The notes beneath the pieces are model-generated. The model saw only the letters and a list, made by a program, of their open reading frames with translations, was not told the origin of the DNA and did not search any database. Positions 1 through 6,469 of a stretch of DNA of 6,568 nucleotides are shown here, piece by piece (position 1 is the first letter of the stretch; each line of letters starts with the position of its first letter). The DNA comes from Ignavibacteriota bacterium. GTDB lineage: Bacteria; Bacteroidota; Ignavibacteria; Tepidaquicellales; Tepidaquicellaceae. The position numbers were made by a program, and so were the translations under genes. Where the stretch lies: assembly GCA_003135995.1 (NCBI GenBank), contig PNBM01000298.1, positions 11,658 to 18,225 on the forward strand. Direction: 5' to 3'.

Positions 1-606
1 ACCTGAACCGGTATTTAAATTTATATTTCCGTGTATCATATTTATTGTTCCGCCAACTGTAATATTACTCAAAATATTTAAACCTGCAGTATTATTTAAA
101 GTTAAATCATACATTGTTGCCGAAATAGTTCCGTTGTTTGTGAATGTCTGAGTGGTTGTCCCGGAAAAATAAAATCTTTCATTAGAACCTGTTTCCGAAA
201 AGGTTGCACCGCTGTTATTTGTAAAATTTCCTTTTAATGTAATTGAAGTTATTTCGGTCGAACTGTTATTAATTGTTATGCTTCCGTTGTTCATCAAGTT
301 ACCATTAATAGTTAAATCGGTTCCTTTATCTAAAGAAAATGCATTGGATGAATTTATAGTCAGACTGGCAATTACAACACCGTTAACATTAACGTTAACT
401 GCATTGTTTATATAAACATCATCAGTACTTATAGGTACTCTTCCAAGATTCCATGTCGATTTACTCGACCAGCCTCCGCTGGAAACGCTTGAAATTGATG
501 TTGAATATGAATTTTGTGAAAAAAGAGAGATTATTAAGATAAAACTAAGTGCTAATACGATTTTTGTGAGTTTACCGCTGTTGTGAGAATTCGGTTTCGT
601 GTTCAT
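1..606 (-). CDS. Gene A: N-terminal part of a secreted beta-repeat surface protein (paralogue of genes B and C)
   Basis: The frame is open from an ATG at 606 to the left edge (202 codons), so the C-terminus lies outside the window. Residues 1-15 are polar and basic, 16-29 (IVLALSFILIISLF) are a hydrophobic core, and cleavage is likely near SYS at 33-35, giving a Sec signal peptide. It continues with GGW...STWNLGRVP..TDDVYI, the N-terminal cap shared with genes B and C. Thr/Asn/Gly-rich beta-strand repeats follow (LTINGN, ITLKGNFTN, FYFSGTTTQTFTNNGTISATM, DLTLNNTAGLNI). The FYFSGT...TISATM...LNNTAGL block matches gene B residues 180-211 and gene C residues 154-184 closely. By analogy the missing end should hold the fibronectin-like and T9SS sorting domains, but that is inference. 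The start is supported by an AAAGG 9 bases upstream and by the position of the signal peptide. A role as adhesin or surface-layer protein is only a family-level guess. Confidence 0.88.
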   Translation of the reverse strand, partial: MNTKPNSHNSGKLTKIVLALSFILIISLFSQNSYSTSISSVSSGGWSSKSTWNLGRVPISTDDVYINNAVNVNVNGVVIASLTINSSNAFSLDKGTDLTINGNLMNNGSITINNSSTEITSITLKGNFTNNSGATFSETGSNERFYFSGTTTQTFTNNGTISATMYDLTLNNTAGLNILSNITVGGTINMIHGNINLNTGSG

Positions 607-615
607 TTCTATATA

Positions 616-620
616 CCTTT
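616..620 (-). promoter_or_regulatory. Ribosome binding site of gene A
   Basis: On the minus strand AAAGG lies 9 bases before the ATG at 606. This is a modest Shine-Dalgarno match in an otherwise A/T-rich leader and supports the chosen start. Confidence 0.45.
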
Positions 621-746
621 GATTTAATGTTAATAAAAAACTTTAAAATTTCCTGATTTCCCCAAATCCGCTTTTTATTAACGAAGCTCTTATTTGCTTT
701 CTGTTTGTTTTTACTTGTCTGAGAACTTCATTTGTTACTTATTATA

Positions 747-775
747 TCTATAATATTGCAATTTGCATACCAAAT
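747..775 (-). promoter_or_regulatory. Candidate promoter of gene A
   Basis: On the minus strand ATTTGG (770-775) and TATAGA (747-752) are 17 bases apart. The gene B promoter has TTTTGG and TATAAG with the same 17-base gap, and TTGC occupies the same offset in both spacers. Upstream, CTATTTTTATTT is common to both. Transcription would begin near 740, leaving a leader of roughly 135 bases. The elements resemble a sigma-70-like -35/-10 pair, with TTTG at the upstream box as in Bacteroidota promoters. The canonical Bacteroidota TAnnTTTG box is not matched, so the assignment rests mainly on conservation between paralogues. Confidence 0.5.
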
Positions 776-861
776 AAAAATAGTCATATATAAGTTTATA
801 TTTAAATTTACTTTTCACAATGATAGTTTATATACTATAAAGAAAGTCCAAAAATTATACG

Positions 862-896
862 AAAAAAAGGTTTAGCAACTTAATGCTAAACCTTTT
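862..896 (-). terminator. Rho-independent terminator of gene B
   Basis: A perfect 13-base-pair stem (865-877 with 884-896; outer arm AAAAGGTTTAGCA) closes a 6-base loop. On the minus-strand transcript the stem runs into seven consecutive U residues (complement of 862-868, the first four within the stem), the normal layout of an intrinsic terminator. It begins 36 bases after the gene B stop codon and lies before the gene A promoter, so it should insulate gene A from gene B. It has some symmetry but the better U tract is on the minus strand. Confidence 0.9.
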
Positions 897-932
897 AATA
901 TCTTTTATATTACTTATGGAAAATAGTAAAGA

Positions 933-2729
933 TTATTTGATTACATTCATTTTCTTTGTCATCACGATTGACTGTCCATTTGTTTCGGCTAATAAGCGGT
1001 AGAAATATACACCGGATGAAAGATTGTTTGCATTTATCTGTATTGAATAGAAACCTGCCTGCTGATGTTCACTGATAACGTTCTGAACTTTGCGTCCAAT
1101 CATATCATAAATTACGATTGATACATTACTTTCAGTTGGTAATGAATAATCAACTTTTGTTACCGGGTTGAAAGGATTCGGATAATTCTGTGATAAACTG
1201 ATTGTAGTCGGTTCGCCAATATTAATAACATTATTAAGTTCATAATATTTGTAATTACCATTAAAATCAACCTGTTTCATACGATATTGATATTTTCCGG
1301 CTTGAAGCTTTTCATCTATGTATGTATAGTTATTAAGTGAGCTGCTGTTGTTTTTACCTGTTACGAAACCTAATACTGTCCAGGTCTGGTCTTTTGAGTT
1401 TAAATTAGTTCTTTCAATTTGAAATCCTGCATTGTTTTGTTCGCTCGCTGTTGACCAGTTAAGATTTACAGTTCTTCCTTTTGTATTGGAAGTGAATGAT
1501 GATAATTCAACCGGTAATGGACCTGCAAACGGATTATCAACTGTATTTCCACCGAATGCGAATGTGCTGAAGCTTGTAAGACCGTATCTCCATGCTGTTG
1601 CATCGTTATTGCTGCCTGTTGCTACCTGGTATGTTCCTAATGCCTGCCAGTTTGAAGATGAGTTATCTCTTTTGATTACTCTTAAAAGTGCATAGTTAAG
1701 AATGGATGTTCCACCAACGTTGAATCCCTGACCTTCAAATCCGACATTGTATGTACCGCCTGTGATTCCTGAATTATCAAGTTGCCAGTAACCTGTTGGA
1801 CTGTAAGTATTTACTGTGTAACTTCCGTCTGTTATACTTGTTGAAGAAGTTGTTCCCGGGTTAGAAGGTATAAATCTGGCTGTTAATGTGCCACCTGCCG
1901 TTGGGGCAACGGTGAACGACAATGTAATTTTGTTCAAATTTGCTGCGGTTCCAACCGGAAAATATACGTTACTTACAGTTGATTTTGCGAACCATCTGCA
2001 GAATCCGCCTGTTGTGCCTGTGATAATTTGACCTGAAGTATAATTTAAAGTTCCTGTAGTCGTTATACTTGTTCCGAGAGTTAAAGTATAGCCTGTTATG
2101 TCAATATTTCCGGACACCATATTTAAAGTCAAAATATTTATGTTTCCTGAGATTGTTAATCCGTTTGTATTATTAACTGTTAAATCATTCATCGTAGCCG
2201 TTATCGTACCTGAATTTGTGAATGTCTGAGCTGAAGTTCCCGAAAAATAAAATCTGCTGTTTCCGATTTCAGTAAACGTTCCGGTGTTTGTGAAGTTACC
2301 ATGGATATCTAATGAATTTACTGTGCCTATATAGTCACCAAATAAAATTATTCCGGCGTTTGATACGTTTCCGTTAACTGTTAAATCTTTAGCTTTATAT
2401 ATAGTAAGTGTTTTAGCGGAGTTAATCGTAAGAGAAGCGACTGTCTGACCTGTCATATCATAAGTAACATTAGTTGCAATTACAACATCTTCTGTACTGG
2501 TTGGAACATGGTATAAAGACCAGGTTAAATAAGAACTCCAGTTACCGTTTGCCTTTGAAGTATTTATTGCATTCGCACTATATGGTGTCGGACTGGTTGT
2601 TTCAGTCATGTTTTTAAAATTTTCACTTGCAAAGATGTTAGAATTAAAAATTCCTAAGATAATAGTAATACAAACTGTAAATACAATTATTTTAAGTGTC
2701 GTGTTTAAGCTTTGGTTGATTGTTTTCAT
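933..2729 (-). CDS. Gene B: secreted beta-repeat surface protein with fibronectin-III-like and T9SS type A sorting domains
   Basis: The protein has 598 residues from the ATG at 2729. The frame is open back to a GTG at 2789, which would add 20 residues. I prefer the ATG: it gives a normal signal peptide (MKTINQ..., hydrophobic core IIVFTVCITIILGIF, cleavage near FAS), and the candidate promoter would start transcription almost on the GTG. No Shine-Dalgarno precedes the ATG, only an A-rich tract. In numbering from the ATG, the cap with NGNW and HVPTSTEDV spans about 60-85. Beta-strand repeats fill about 95-235. A conserved RWF...YFPVGT to AFGG domain covers about 241-394. LPVELSSF (405-412) opens a fibronectin-III-like domain with WSTASEQNN.GFQIER and YRMKQVD. 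The T9SS sorting domain occupies about 511-598, with NYPNPFNP at 515-522, YDMIGRKV, LSSGVYFYRL and terminal KKMNVIK. Known family behaviour is Sec export, T9SS passage through the outer membrane, and removal of the sorting domain. The actual ligand or role is unknown. Confidence 0.93.
   Translation of the reverse strand: MKTINQSLNTTLKIIVFTVCITIILGIFNSNIFASENFKNMTETTSPTPYSANAINTSKANGNWSSYLTWSLYHVPTSTEDVVIATNVTYDMTGQTVASLTINSAKTLTIYKAKDLTVNGNVSNAGIILFGDYIGTVNSLDIHGNFTNTGTFTEIGNSRFYFSGTSAQTFTNSGTITATMNDLTVNNTNGLTISGNINILTLNMVSGNIDITGYTLTLGTSITTTGTLNYTSGQIITGTTGGFCRWFAKSTVSNVYFPVGTAANLNKITLSFTVAPTAGGTLTARFIPSNPGTTSSTSITDGSYTVNTYSPTGYWQLDNSGITGGTYNVGFEGQGFNVGGTSILNYALLRVIKRDNSSSNWQALGTYQVATGSNNDATAWRYGLTSFSTFAFGGNTVDNPFAGPLPVELSSFTSNTKGRTVNLNWSTASEQNNAGFQIERTNLNSKDQTWTVLGFVTGKNNSSSLNNYTYIDEKLQAGKYQYRMKQVDFNGNYKYYELNNVINIGEPTTISLSQNYPNPFNPVTKVDYSLPTESNVSIVIYDMIGRKVQNVISEHQQAGFYSIQINANNLSSGVYFYRLLAETNGQSIVMTKKMNVIK
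1164..1197 (-). repeat. Copy 1 of a 34-base near-identical segment coding for the NYPNPFNP motif (gene B)
   Basis: This stretch matches 3319-3352 in gene C at 33 of 34 bases; the one difference is C versus A at 1179/3334 on the plus strand. It codes for the core of the T9SS motif. Flanking DNA diverges quickly, so this is a conserved coding block in two paralogues and not a mobile repeat. Confidence 0.8.
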
Positions 2730-2799
2730 TTTTTTTGTTTTTGTATTATTAAAAAAACTCTTGAAACTAAAACGCTCTCCCAAAGCCACTTTAATTACA

Positions 2800-2828
2800 C
2801 TTATATACTAGCAATTGTTGTGCCAAAA
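2800..2828 (-). promoter_or_regulatory. Candidate promoter of gene B
   Basis: On the minus strand TTTTGG (2823-2828) and TATAAG (2800-2805) are separated by 17 bases. Transcription would begin near 2792, giving a leader of about 60 bases to the preferred ATG at 2729. The upstream box, the spacing and a TTGC in the spacer recur before gene A. TATAAG followed by a TGTAAT-like tail recurs before gene C (TATAAGAGTAAT). The upstream TTTG agrees with the Bacteroidota -33 element, but the downstream box looks more like a sigma-70 -10 than TAnnTTTG. Confidence 0.55.
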
Positions 2829-2993
2829 TAAAAATAGGTTTAAATATATTAAAATTGATTAAAAAAATTTGATAATAGTATTTAGACTATGATTAATAGT
2901 AATATCATTGTTATTGAGATTTTTGTCTTGAGGTATATACTATTAAAAGATTATATTTCCGATCCTGAGACCCGGAATAAATTTAAAAGAATA

Positions 2994-3036
2994 TTGTATC
3001 GGGAGTCCCTAAAGAACAGGAGACTCCCCGATACAA
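2994..3036 (-). terminator. Terminator hairpin of gene C
   Basis: TTGTATCGGG (2994-3003) pairs with 3027-3036, and AGTC (3004-3007) with 3022-3025, leaving one bulged base at 3026. CCT/AGG (3008-3010 with 3018-3020) can extend the stem past a second bulge to a 7-base loop. On the minus strand the hairpin is followed by U-rich sequence (TATTCTTTTAAATTTATT), whereas the plus-strand exit is not T-rich. It starts about 50 bases after the gene C stop. The stem is long and G/C-rich compared with its surroundings, but the U tract is interrupted. Confidence 0.8.
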
Positions 3037-3087
3037 GAAACAGATTGTGACGTGAATAATGACAAAACTCCCGGCATCAATAAAAAA

Positions 3088-5913
3088 TCATTTAATCAAA
3101 CTCATTTTCTTTATCAGAATTGAATTAGCTCCGTTTGAGTTGACAGCTAATTTATATATATAAATACCACTTGCAAGATTATTTGTATTAATTTCTACTG
3201 TATAAAATCCCGCAGTTTGTTGTTCATTTATTACTTTTTTAACTTCCCGACCCAAAATATCATATAATAATAGTGTAACCTTGCTATCAAATGGTAAGGA
3301 ATAATCAATCTTAGTCGTCGGGTTGAAAGGATTAGGATAATTCTGTGATAAATTTAACTTAGCAGGTAATCCTATTTCGATTATATTATTCAAACTATAA
3401 TATTTGTATGCTCCATTATAATCAACTTGTTTTAGCCTATATGAATATTTACCACTTTGCAGATTGTTATCGGAATACGAATAACTGTTTAACGAATTAT
3501 TGTTATTTTTTCCCTTTACGAAACTTAAAACAAACCATTGATTTGTTTTATCATTATTATTTAATCTCTCAATCTGGAAACCGGAATTGTTCTGTTCATT
3601 AGAAGTTGACCAGCTTAGATTAACATTTCTACCATTAGATGATGAAGAGAATGAAGAAAGTTCAACAGGTAATGGTCCACCGAAAGGATTATCGACCGAG
3701 TTTCCACCGAACGCGAACTGACTGAATCCTACAAGTGCTGACCTCCATGCAGTCGGGTCATTATTTGTTCCTGTTCCGGCTATATATGTACCACTCGCAG
3801 TCCAGTCATTTCCGGGGGCAGGTCTTTTTAATATTCTTAAAAGCTGATAATTAAGAATTGAGGTTCCCCCTACATTAAATCCTTGTCCTTCGAGACCTAA
3901 AGAATACGTTCCGTCATTGGACATACCATCACCTATCGTTAATTGCCAATAACCTGATGGGCTATAAGTATCTACAGTGTATCCATTATCATCAATTGGA
4001 TTTAAAGAATTTGTTCCCGGGTCAGTCGGGTCAAATTTCGCTGTGAGCGAGCCGCCGGTTGTCGGTGCTGCTGTATAAGAAAAAGTAATTAAATTTAAAT
4101 TTGTAGTAGTACCAATAGGAAACAAAGCATTGAATATAGTATTAGCCGAAAACCATCTTTTGAATCCGCCTGTACTTCCTGTTATAATCTGTCCGGATGT
4201 ATATGTTAATGTACCTACTGAGGCTGTATCTGCTGCTGAGCCAAGTGTTAAAATAAACGCTCCCGTATTAATTTTACCTCCCGACATATTTAATGTATTA
4301 TTAACAATCAGGTTTCCACCTAATGTTATGATATTAGCGGCATTTCTGTTAATTTTAAAAGTTTTTAGATTATTTGTTATGTTTGGTAAAGTGACGGAGC
4401 CCGTACCTCCAAGAGTTAATATGCTATTCGGACCTCCATTTAAACCTGTTGTTCCGGAAACAGCACCTTTCAAAGTTAATGTATTTGAACCGATAGAATA
4501 CATTCCACTGACTAAAGAAAATGTTCCATTTACTGTTACGGTATTAGCTGAATTTGCTTGTTTTATCGTATCAGGTGTATTAACTGTTAGGTTGTTCAGG
4601 ATTCCATTTGCAGAAGGCATTTCTACATCAGTAGAATAAGTTGATGTGCCCGTATAAATTATATTTACGCTTGTTCCGAAAGTTGGAACTGCTGTAAGTG
4701 TTCCTCCGGAGCGGGTAATAATGGCTCCGTTTCCTAATGTAAGGAATGTGGAATCTTTCGTAGATGAACTTACGCCCAATCCGAGTGTATCAAAAACTGT
4801 TATTGCACCCGTTAAAGTAACAGTTTTATTATTATTATTAATGAAATTATTAAGACCATTTGTAACACCGGCAATGCTCGTAGCTGTAGTCCCTGTCATA
4901 ACAAGATTTGATGTTGCGCCTCCCTTAAGAAGTCCGGTATAACCTGCAGTCAAAGTCATAGTTTTTCCAAGAGTTAAAGTGTTTGCACCGATATTGAACG
5001 AGCCGCTGAAATTGCTATTGAATACGAAATTATTTGTAATAGTAATGCTTGAATTTAAATTTACTATTGTGCCGTCAAAACAATCGAGTCTATCAAAGGA
5101 TAACGTCGGAGGAACTTCATTTCCCATAGTGATTGGCGTTGTTGAGTCATCATAAATTAAATCCAAACCTCCCGTGCCAATGTTGAATACAGAACTAACA
5201 TCCATTGAACCTGCAGGAGATATATTTCCGACTGTACCTCTTTGAATAACGGGTGCAGTTGCTCCGCCATTTCCTACCGTAATTTTACTTGAATTGACAA
5301 CTGTGCCTGTGTATAAATTAAGAGTTAATACAACCAGTTGAGTGGAAGACGATATATTAATTCCGACAGTATTATTGACTGTAAAATCAGTCATTGGAGA
5401 AGAAATGGTTCCGGTATTACTTATGGTCTGAAGAGAAGTCCCGGAGAAAAATAATCTGTCCCGAACCGTAATTTCATTAAATGTTCCTGCATTTGTAAAA
5501 TCCCCTTTAAGTATGAGAGACTGAGTTCCCCCACCTGCTGCATAAGTTAAAACTCCACTATTTGTGAAAACTCCGTTGACTGTCAGAGAAGTACCTCTGT
5601 TAAGGGTCAGTGAGTCTCCTGTACCGATTGTGAGACTTGCAACCGTGCTTGCCGCGGTGTTAAATACCACAATAGTTGCGATTGAAACATCTTCCGTAAC
5701 AAGAGGGACATGACCCAGACTCCATGTAGTACCTGCACCCCAGTTACCGTTAACAATGCTTGTATTTACAGCATTTGGGCTAAAAGGAATATTATTATTT
5801 TCTGAATAAGATGTATTGTTAAGGAAAGTGATTTCGCTGATTAAAAATAAACATAATATTGCGAAATTTAACCTGTAGGAAGATTTGCGGAATAGGGTTA
5901 ATAATTCATTCAT
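3088..5913 (-). CDS. Gene C: large secreted beta-repeat surface protein with fibronectin-III-like and T9SS type A sorting domains
   Basis: The protein has 941 residues from an ATG at 5913, preceded by GAGAGGA 7 bases away, and ends in TGA. A signal peptide covers about 1-37, with R9, K10 and R14 before the hydrophobic stretch LNFAILCLFLISEITFL and likely cleavage after SYS. The cap has NGNW (55-58) and GHVP..TEDVSIA (67-79). Beta-strand repeats fill about 90-580 and include two tandem units of about 166 residues (roughly 249-414 and 415-575). The KRWF...LFPIGT to FAFGG domain spans about 582-736, LPVELSSF and the fibronectin-III-like domain about 748-848 (IERL, YRLKQVD), and the T9SS domain about 854-941, with NYPNPFNP at 858-865, YDILGREV and terminal KKMSLIK. 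From residue 540 on it aligns with gene B almost without gaps, so the extra length lies in the repeat region. Beyond the signal peptide the only cysteine is C278. I see no catalytic motif. The role is probably adhesive or structural at the cell surface, by inference. Confidence 0.94.
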   Translation of the reverse strand: MNELLTLFRKSSYRLNFAILCLFLISEITFLNNTSYSENNNIPFSPNAVNTSIVNGNWGAGTTWSLGHVPLVTEDVSIATIVVFNTAASTVASLTIGTGDSLTLNRGTSLTVNGVFTNSGVLTYAAGGGTQSLILKGDFTNAGTFNEITVRDRLFFSGTSLQTISNTGTISSPMTDFTVNNTVGINISSSTQLVVLTLNLYTGTVVNSSKITVGNGGATAPVIQRGTVGNISPAGSMDVSSVFNIGTGGLDLIYDDSTTPITMGNEVPPTLSFDRLDCFDGTIVNLNSSITITNNFVFNSNFSGSFNIGANTLTLGKTMTLTAGYTGLLKGGATSNLVMTGTTATSIAGVTNGLNNFINNNNKTVTLTGAITVFDTLGLGVSSSTKDSTFLTLGNGAIITRSGGTLTAVPTFGTSVNIIYTGTSTYSTDVEMPSANGILNNLTVNTPDTIKQANSANTVTVNGTFSLVSGMYSIGSNTLTLKGAVSGTTGLNGGPNSILTLGGTGSVTLPNITNNLKTFKINRNAANIITLGGNLIVNNTLNMSGGKINTGAFILTLGSAADTASVGTLTYTSGQIITGSTGGFKRWFSANTIFNALFPIGTTTNLNLITFSYTAAPTTGGSLTAKFDPTDPGTNSLNPIDDNGYTVDTYSPSGYWQLTIGDGMSNDGTYSLGLEGQGFNVGGTSILNYQLLRILKRPAPGNDWTASGTYIAGTGTNNDPTAWRSALVGFSQFAFGGNSVDNPFGGPLPVELSSFSSSSNGRNVNLSWSTSNEQNNSGFQIERLNNNDKTNQWFVLSFVKGKNNNNSLNSYSYSDNNLQSGKYSYRLKQVDYNGAYKYYSLNNIIEIGLPAKLNLSQNYPNPFNPTTKIDYSLPFDSKVTLLLYDILGREVKKVINEQQTAGFYTVEINTNNLASGIYIYKLAVNSNGANSILIKKMSLIK
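3319..3352 (-). repeat. Copy 2 of the 34-base near-identical NYPNPFNP-coding segment (gene C)
   Basis: This is the partner of 1164-1197, with 33 of 34 bases identical. It codes for the T9SS signature at residues 858-865 and neighbouring positions of gene C. Confidence 0.8.
4189..5169 (-). repeat. Two tandem units of about 166 residues inside gene C
   Basis: Unit 1 is coded by about 4672-5169 (residues 249-414) and unit 2 by about 4189-4671 (residues 415-575). Landmarks keep a steady offset: LDLIY/VNIIY at 250/416, IGANTLTL/IGSNTLTL at 308/474, TGLLKGG/TGLNGG near 326/489, TNGLNNF/TNNLKTF near 351/513, TVTLTGAI/IITLGGNL near 364/528, and LTLG at 391/555. Most offsets are 164-166. Identity is low to moderate at protein level and not evident at DNA level, so the duplication is old. 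Boundaries are approximate. Confidence 0.7.
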
Positions 5914-5920
5914 TTCCCAA

Positions 5921-5927
5921 TCCTCTC
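5921..5927 (-). promoter_or_regulatory. Ribosome binding site of gene C
   Basis: GAGAGGA on the minus strand lies 7 bases before the ATG at 5913. It is the best Shine-Dalgarno match in the window and fixes the start of gene C. Confidence 0.65.
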
Positions 5928-6025
5928 TTTCTTTATTTTTTTAAATAAAAGTTGACACCATTTAATTCTTTTCAAGAAAGAAGTATTGAGAAGTATGAAT
6001 AAATATTATACTCTATTTTATTACT

Positions 6026-6053
6026 CTTATATAATGATAGTTGATAACCATTT
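6026..6053 (-). promoter_or_regulatory. Candidate promoter of gene C
   Basis: On the minus strand AAATGG (6048-6053) and TATAAG (6026-6031) are 16 bases apart. The downstream box with its tail, TATAAGAGTAAT, differs by one base from TATAAGTGTAAT before gene B. The upstream box keeps only TGG of the TTTTGG seen before gene B. Transcription would start near 6019, leaving a leader of about 105 bases. Confidence 0.45.
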
Positions 6054-6106
6054 TGATTTTTTTGTAACACTTTCAAAACATTTATATCTATAACACTTAC
6101 AATTAA

Positions 6107-6150
6107 TTTTTTCTAAAATTAAAAACTTCCCAACACTATTTTAGAAAAAA
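6107..6150. repeat. Perfect 13-base inverted repeat upstream of gene C
   Basis: TTTTTTCTAAAAT (6107-6119) is the exact reverse complement of 6138-6150, with an 18-base spacer. The arm centres are 31 bases apart, close to three helical turns. The stem has only one G/C pair per strand arm, so a stable RNA hairpin is unlikely. An operator for a dimeric regulator is possible, but this is inference. Confidence 0.7.
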
Positions 6151-6409
6151 GTTATAATGTTGCAACAATATTAAGTTAAAATCGTTCCATTAAAAACTTA
6201 TTTGTAATCGCTAAGGTGAGTTTATTAATAAAAAATGATGATTTTCGATTATTATAATAACAAACTGTTTACCATGTAAAGATTTGAATAAATAGGTTAT
6301 ATTATTTAAATAATATTTTTAATATTTGCAAGCACCTTATAAATAAAATTAATTAATTTTATTTTACAATATATTCAGAATCATCAATATTATTAAATCT
6401 ATTAATAAA

Positions 6410-6441
6410 TCAACCTCAACCATATTTATGATTGAGGCTGA
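6410..6441 (-). terminator. Terminator hairpin of gene D
   Basis: A 14-base-pair stem (6410-6423 with 6428-6441) closes a 4-base loop. Two positions (6420/6431 and 6413/6438) are A-C mismatches when read as plus-strand RNA but become G-U pairs in minus-strand RNA, so the structure is complete only in the gene D transcript. It is followed on that strand by T-rich sequence (TTTATTAATAGATTT). It begins 28 bases after the gene D stop. Confidence 0.78.
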
Positions 6442-6469
6442 ATATTTAGAATCTCAAATCGAAAATAAA

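Larger units (their letters stand above)
607..932. other. Spacer between genes B and A
   Basis: This 326-base spacer is A/T-rich and has no convincing open frame on either strand. It holds the gene B terminator hairpin (862-896), the gene A promoter candidate (747-775) and a leader of about 130 bases before the gene A start. I see nothing else in it. Confidence 0.7.
2730..3087. other. Spacer between genes C and B
   Basis: The spacer is about 358 bases long when gene B is started at 2729. It holds the gene C terminator (2994-3036), the gene B promoter candidate (2800-2828) and the gene B leader. The leader region includes the 60 bases that stay in frame with gene B. The piece from 2838 to 2956 is very A/T-rich and featureless. 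A short G/C-richer island at 2957-2977 can form a 5-base-pair stem (TTCCG with CGGAA), which is too weak to call. Confidence 0.65.
5914..6469. other. Long spacer between genes D and C
   Basis: At 556 bases this is the longest non-coding stretch and it is strongly A/T-rich. It holds the gene D terminator (6410-6441), a perfect inverted repeat (6107-6150), a TTATAGATATAA element (6082-6093, minus strand), the gene C promoter candidate (6026-6053) and a leader of about 105 bases. The stretch 6170-6405 shows no open frame longer than about 15 codons with a plausible start and no clear structure. Confidence 0.65.

Noticed and set aside
1432..1695. Plus-strand open frame inside gene B (87 codons)
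   Set aside because: It lies wholly antisense to the conserved fibronectin-like and middle domains of gene B, shows no recognisable domain, and has no ribosome binding site of note.
2608..2811. Plus-strand open frame over the gene B start, with a hydrophobic translation
   Set aside because: It is the complement of the gene B signal peptide and A/T-rich leader, and has no start signal.
2957..2977. Possible second hairpin (TTCCG with CGGAA) after the gene C terminator
   Set aside because: Five base pairs with an 11-base loop are too weak, and the exit sequence is not a clear U tract.
4130..4942. Plus-strand open frames of 169 and 73 codons inside gene C
   Set aside because: They are antisense to Thr/Val/Asn-rich repeat coding sequence, whose complement tends to stay open and yields Val/Pro-rich translations. 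The minus-strand protein is clearly the real gene.
4189..5169. Repetitive coding region as a CRISPR-like or mobile repeat
   Set aside because: The repeats are degenerate at DNA level, in frame and at protein scale; there are no regularly spaced identical repeats, terminal inverted repeats or transposase.
6228..6280. Short plus-strand frame beginning ATGATGATT with an A/T-rich lead-in
   Set aside because: About 14 codons only, no Shine-Dalgarno at a good distance, and typical of chance in A/T-rich DNA.
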